A stretch of DNA of 12,719 bases, from contig JAKAMJ010000011.1 in assembly GCA_021812955.1 (NCBI GenBank), forward strand, positions 1 to 12,719, in the 5' to 3' direction. A program made the position numbers and the translations under genes. Positions 12,075-12,719 of the stretch are shown here, piece after piece. The notes beneath the pieces were generated by a model. The model saw only the letters and a list, made by a program, of their open reading frames with translations. It was not told where the DNA came from and searched no databases. Position 1 is the stretch's first letter. Each line of letters starts with the position of its first letter. The DNA comes from a bacterium (GTDB lineage: Bacteria > Patescibacteriota > Minisyncoccia > Phycocordibacterales > Phycocordibacteraceae).

Positions 12075-12719
12075 CTACCGTGCGACCGCCGCCCTCGTCA
12101 CCGGCCCGAAGAACCCGCCCGCAGGGTAGATATGATGCGCGAGCTGGTAGCGGACTAGGGCGCGGTAGGTGGAGAGGCCGAAGGTGGCGGTCTCGTTGTT
12201 GAGAGAGCCGGGACCTGTGGCTGATACAGGGAAGCCGTGGGTGTTGAGGTACCGCTGGAGGGCGGTGACGTCTGGGCCGGTCTGGTGGAGCTCCAGGTTG
12301 CGGGTGAAGGTGAAGGTGAAGGAAGAAGCTGCGGGGGTGGTTGGTTGCTGTGGGGTTGTAGTGCCATGGAGGATGGCGGAGACGTTTGCCAGGACAGCTG
12401 GGTCGACGTTGAAGGACGTGAGGACGTTAAGGATGGAGGTGACCTGAGACGAGGTGAGGCCGGTCGATCGGGTGGCTTGTGTGGCGGTCTGGCCTGGGAG
12501 GGGGTTGGGGGTGCTCGGGAGGCCGAGGGCAGGGATGGAGATGGAGCCGTGCGGGGTTGGGGTGGTTGTGGTTTGTGTATGTGTGGAGGTGTCTACCGTT
12601 ACCGATGCGCTGAGGCTGGTGGAGATGTTGCCGGCGGCGTCCTTAGCCCAGGCGTAGAGGGTTTTGGAGCCATCGCTTGCGAAGGTGTATGAGGTTGGGG
12701 CGGTGGCGGACCAGCCGCT
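12075..12719 (-). CDS. Surface protein with Ig-like repeat and peptidoglycan-binding domain, 5' end missing
   Basis: The frame is open from the window edge to TAG (12077-12075), 214 residues of the C-terminus. Residues 1-43 are the end of an Ig-like module (YTFASDGSKTLYAWAKDAAGN then beta-strand SASVTV). Residues 44-88 and 119-133 are Thr/Pro/Ser-rich linkers. Residues 88-118 are probably a small helical unit. Residues of about 140-212 match a PG_binding_1 domain: GPDVTALQRYLNTHGFPV, then FGLSTYRALVRYQ and FFGPVTRAAV. The plan fits a large exported protein anchored to peptidoglycan, a common type in Patescibacteria. The reading strand is rich in ACC/CTC/GCC codons, so the plus strand is G-rich here. 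No start or signal peptide is visible. Confidence 0.85.
   Translation of the reverse strand, partial: SGWSATAPTSYTFASDGSKTLYAWAKDAAGNISTSLSASVTVDTSTHTQTTTTPTPHGSISIPALGLPSTPNPLPGQTATQATRSTGLTSSQVTSILNVLTSFNVDPAVLANVSAILHGTTTPQQPTTPAASSFTFTFTRNLELHQTGPDVTALQRYLNTHGFPVSATGPGSLNNETATFGLSTYRALVRYQLAHHIYPAGGFFGPVTRAAVAR

Noticed and set aside
12303..12321. Tandem GTGAAG repeat as a microsatellite
   Set aside because: It is three copies encoding Phe-Thr pairs at the start of the peptidoglycan-binding domain, better explained as a beta-strand with one favoured codon set.
1..12719. CRISPR array, insertion sequence, toxin-antitoxin pair or prophage genes
   Set aside because: No spaced direct repeats, transposase or integrase motifs, or paired small toxin genes were seen on either strand.

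Overview
The window looks like a piece of a Candidate Phyla Radiation (Patescibacteria) genome, probably from the Parcubacteria/Kaiserbacteria side. The placement is by recognition of family variants, not by a search. The pointers are a GC-rich compact layout, 4-nt gene overlaps, an enlarged NDK, an adenylate kinase with altered motifs, a DUF1653 protein, two beta-CASP nucleases, and a Thr/Pro-rich surface protein ending in a peptidoglycan-binding domain. No mobile element, CRISPR array, rRNA or tRNA is visible.

Layout. Plus strand: an RNase J lacking its first residues (2-1558), two stacked hairpins, and an MFS transporter (1658-2812). The transporter converges on a minus-strand operon across an 18-bp perfect inverted repeat that holds both stop codons. 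That operon reads VKOR-family membrane oxidoreductase (5192-4719), bactofilin-like membrane protein (4722-3553) and endonuclease III (3556-2840), with GTGA and ATGA overlaps. Divergent from it is a DedA-family protein (5286-5897) followed by a secreted PLD-type nuclease with an extra C-terminal domain (5904-6821). Next comes the infC-rpmI-rplT translation operon (6941-8053), ending at a 20-bp bidirectional terminator. The rest is on the minus strand: surface protein (12719-12075), adk-map-ndk (11951-9973), a probable structured RNA with its own -10 and terminator (9930-9756), a CPSF-like beta-CASP RNase (9731-8340) and DUF1653 (8326-8099).

The clearest recurring signal is promoter placement. 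Seven -10 boxes with an upstream TGn (TGnTAnnnT), plus one plain -10 box for VKOR, lie 6-13 nt before start codons, and no coding gene has a well-placed Shine-Dalgarno motif. This predicts leaderless or nearly leaderless transcripts for first genes and coupling by overlap for most of the others. It also fixes several start codons (infC GTG 6941, adk ATG 11951, dedA ATG 5286).

Three enzymes have lost conserved metal ligands. RNase J and the CPSF-like RNase both lack the final motif His (Tyr and Leu instead). Endonuclease III keeps its catalytic Lys and Asp but has only two of four iron-sulfur cysteines. The 175-nt RNA between ndk and the CPSF-like RNase folds into a rod with a central bubble, the outline of a 6S RNA. 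It is the best candidate here for something not yet catalogued.
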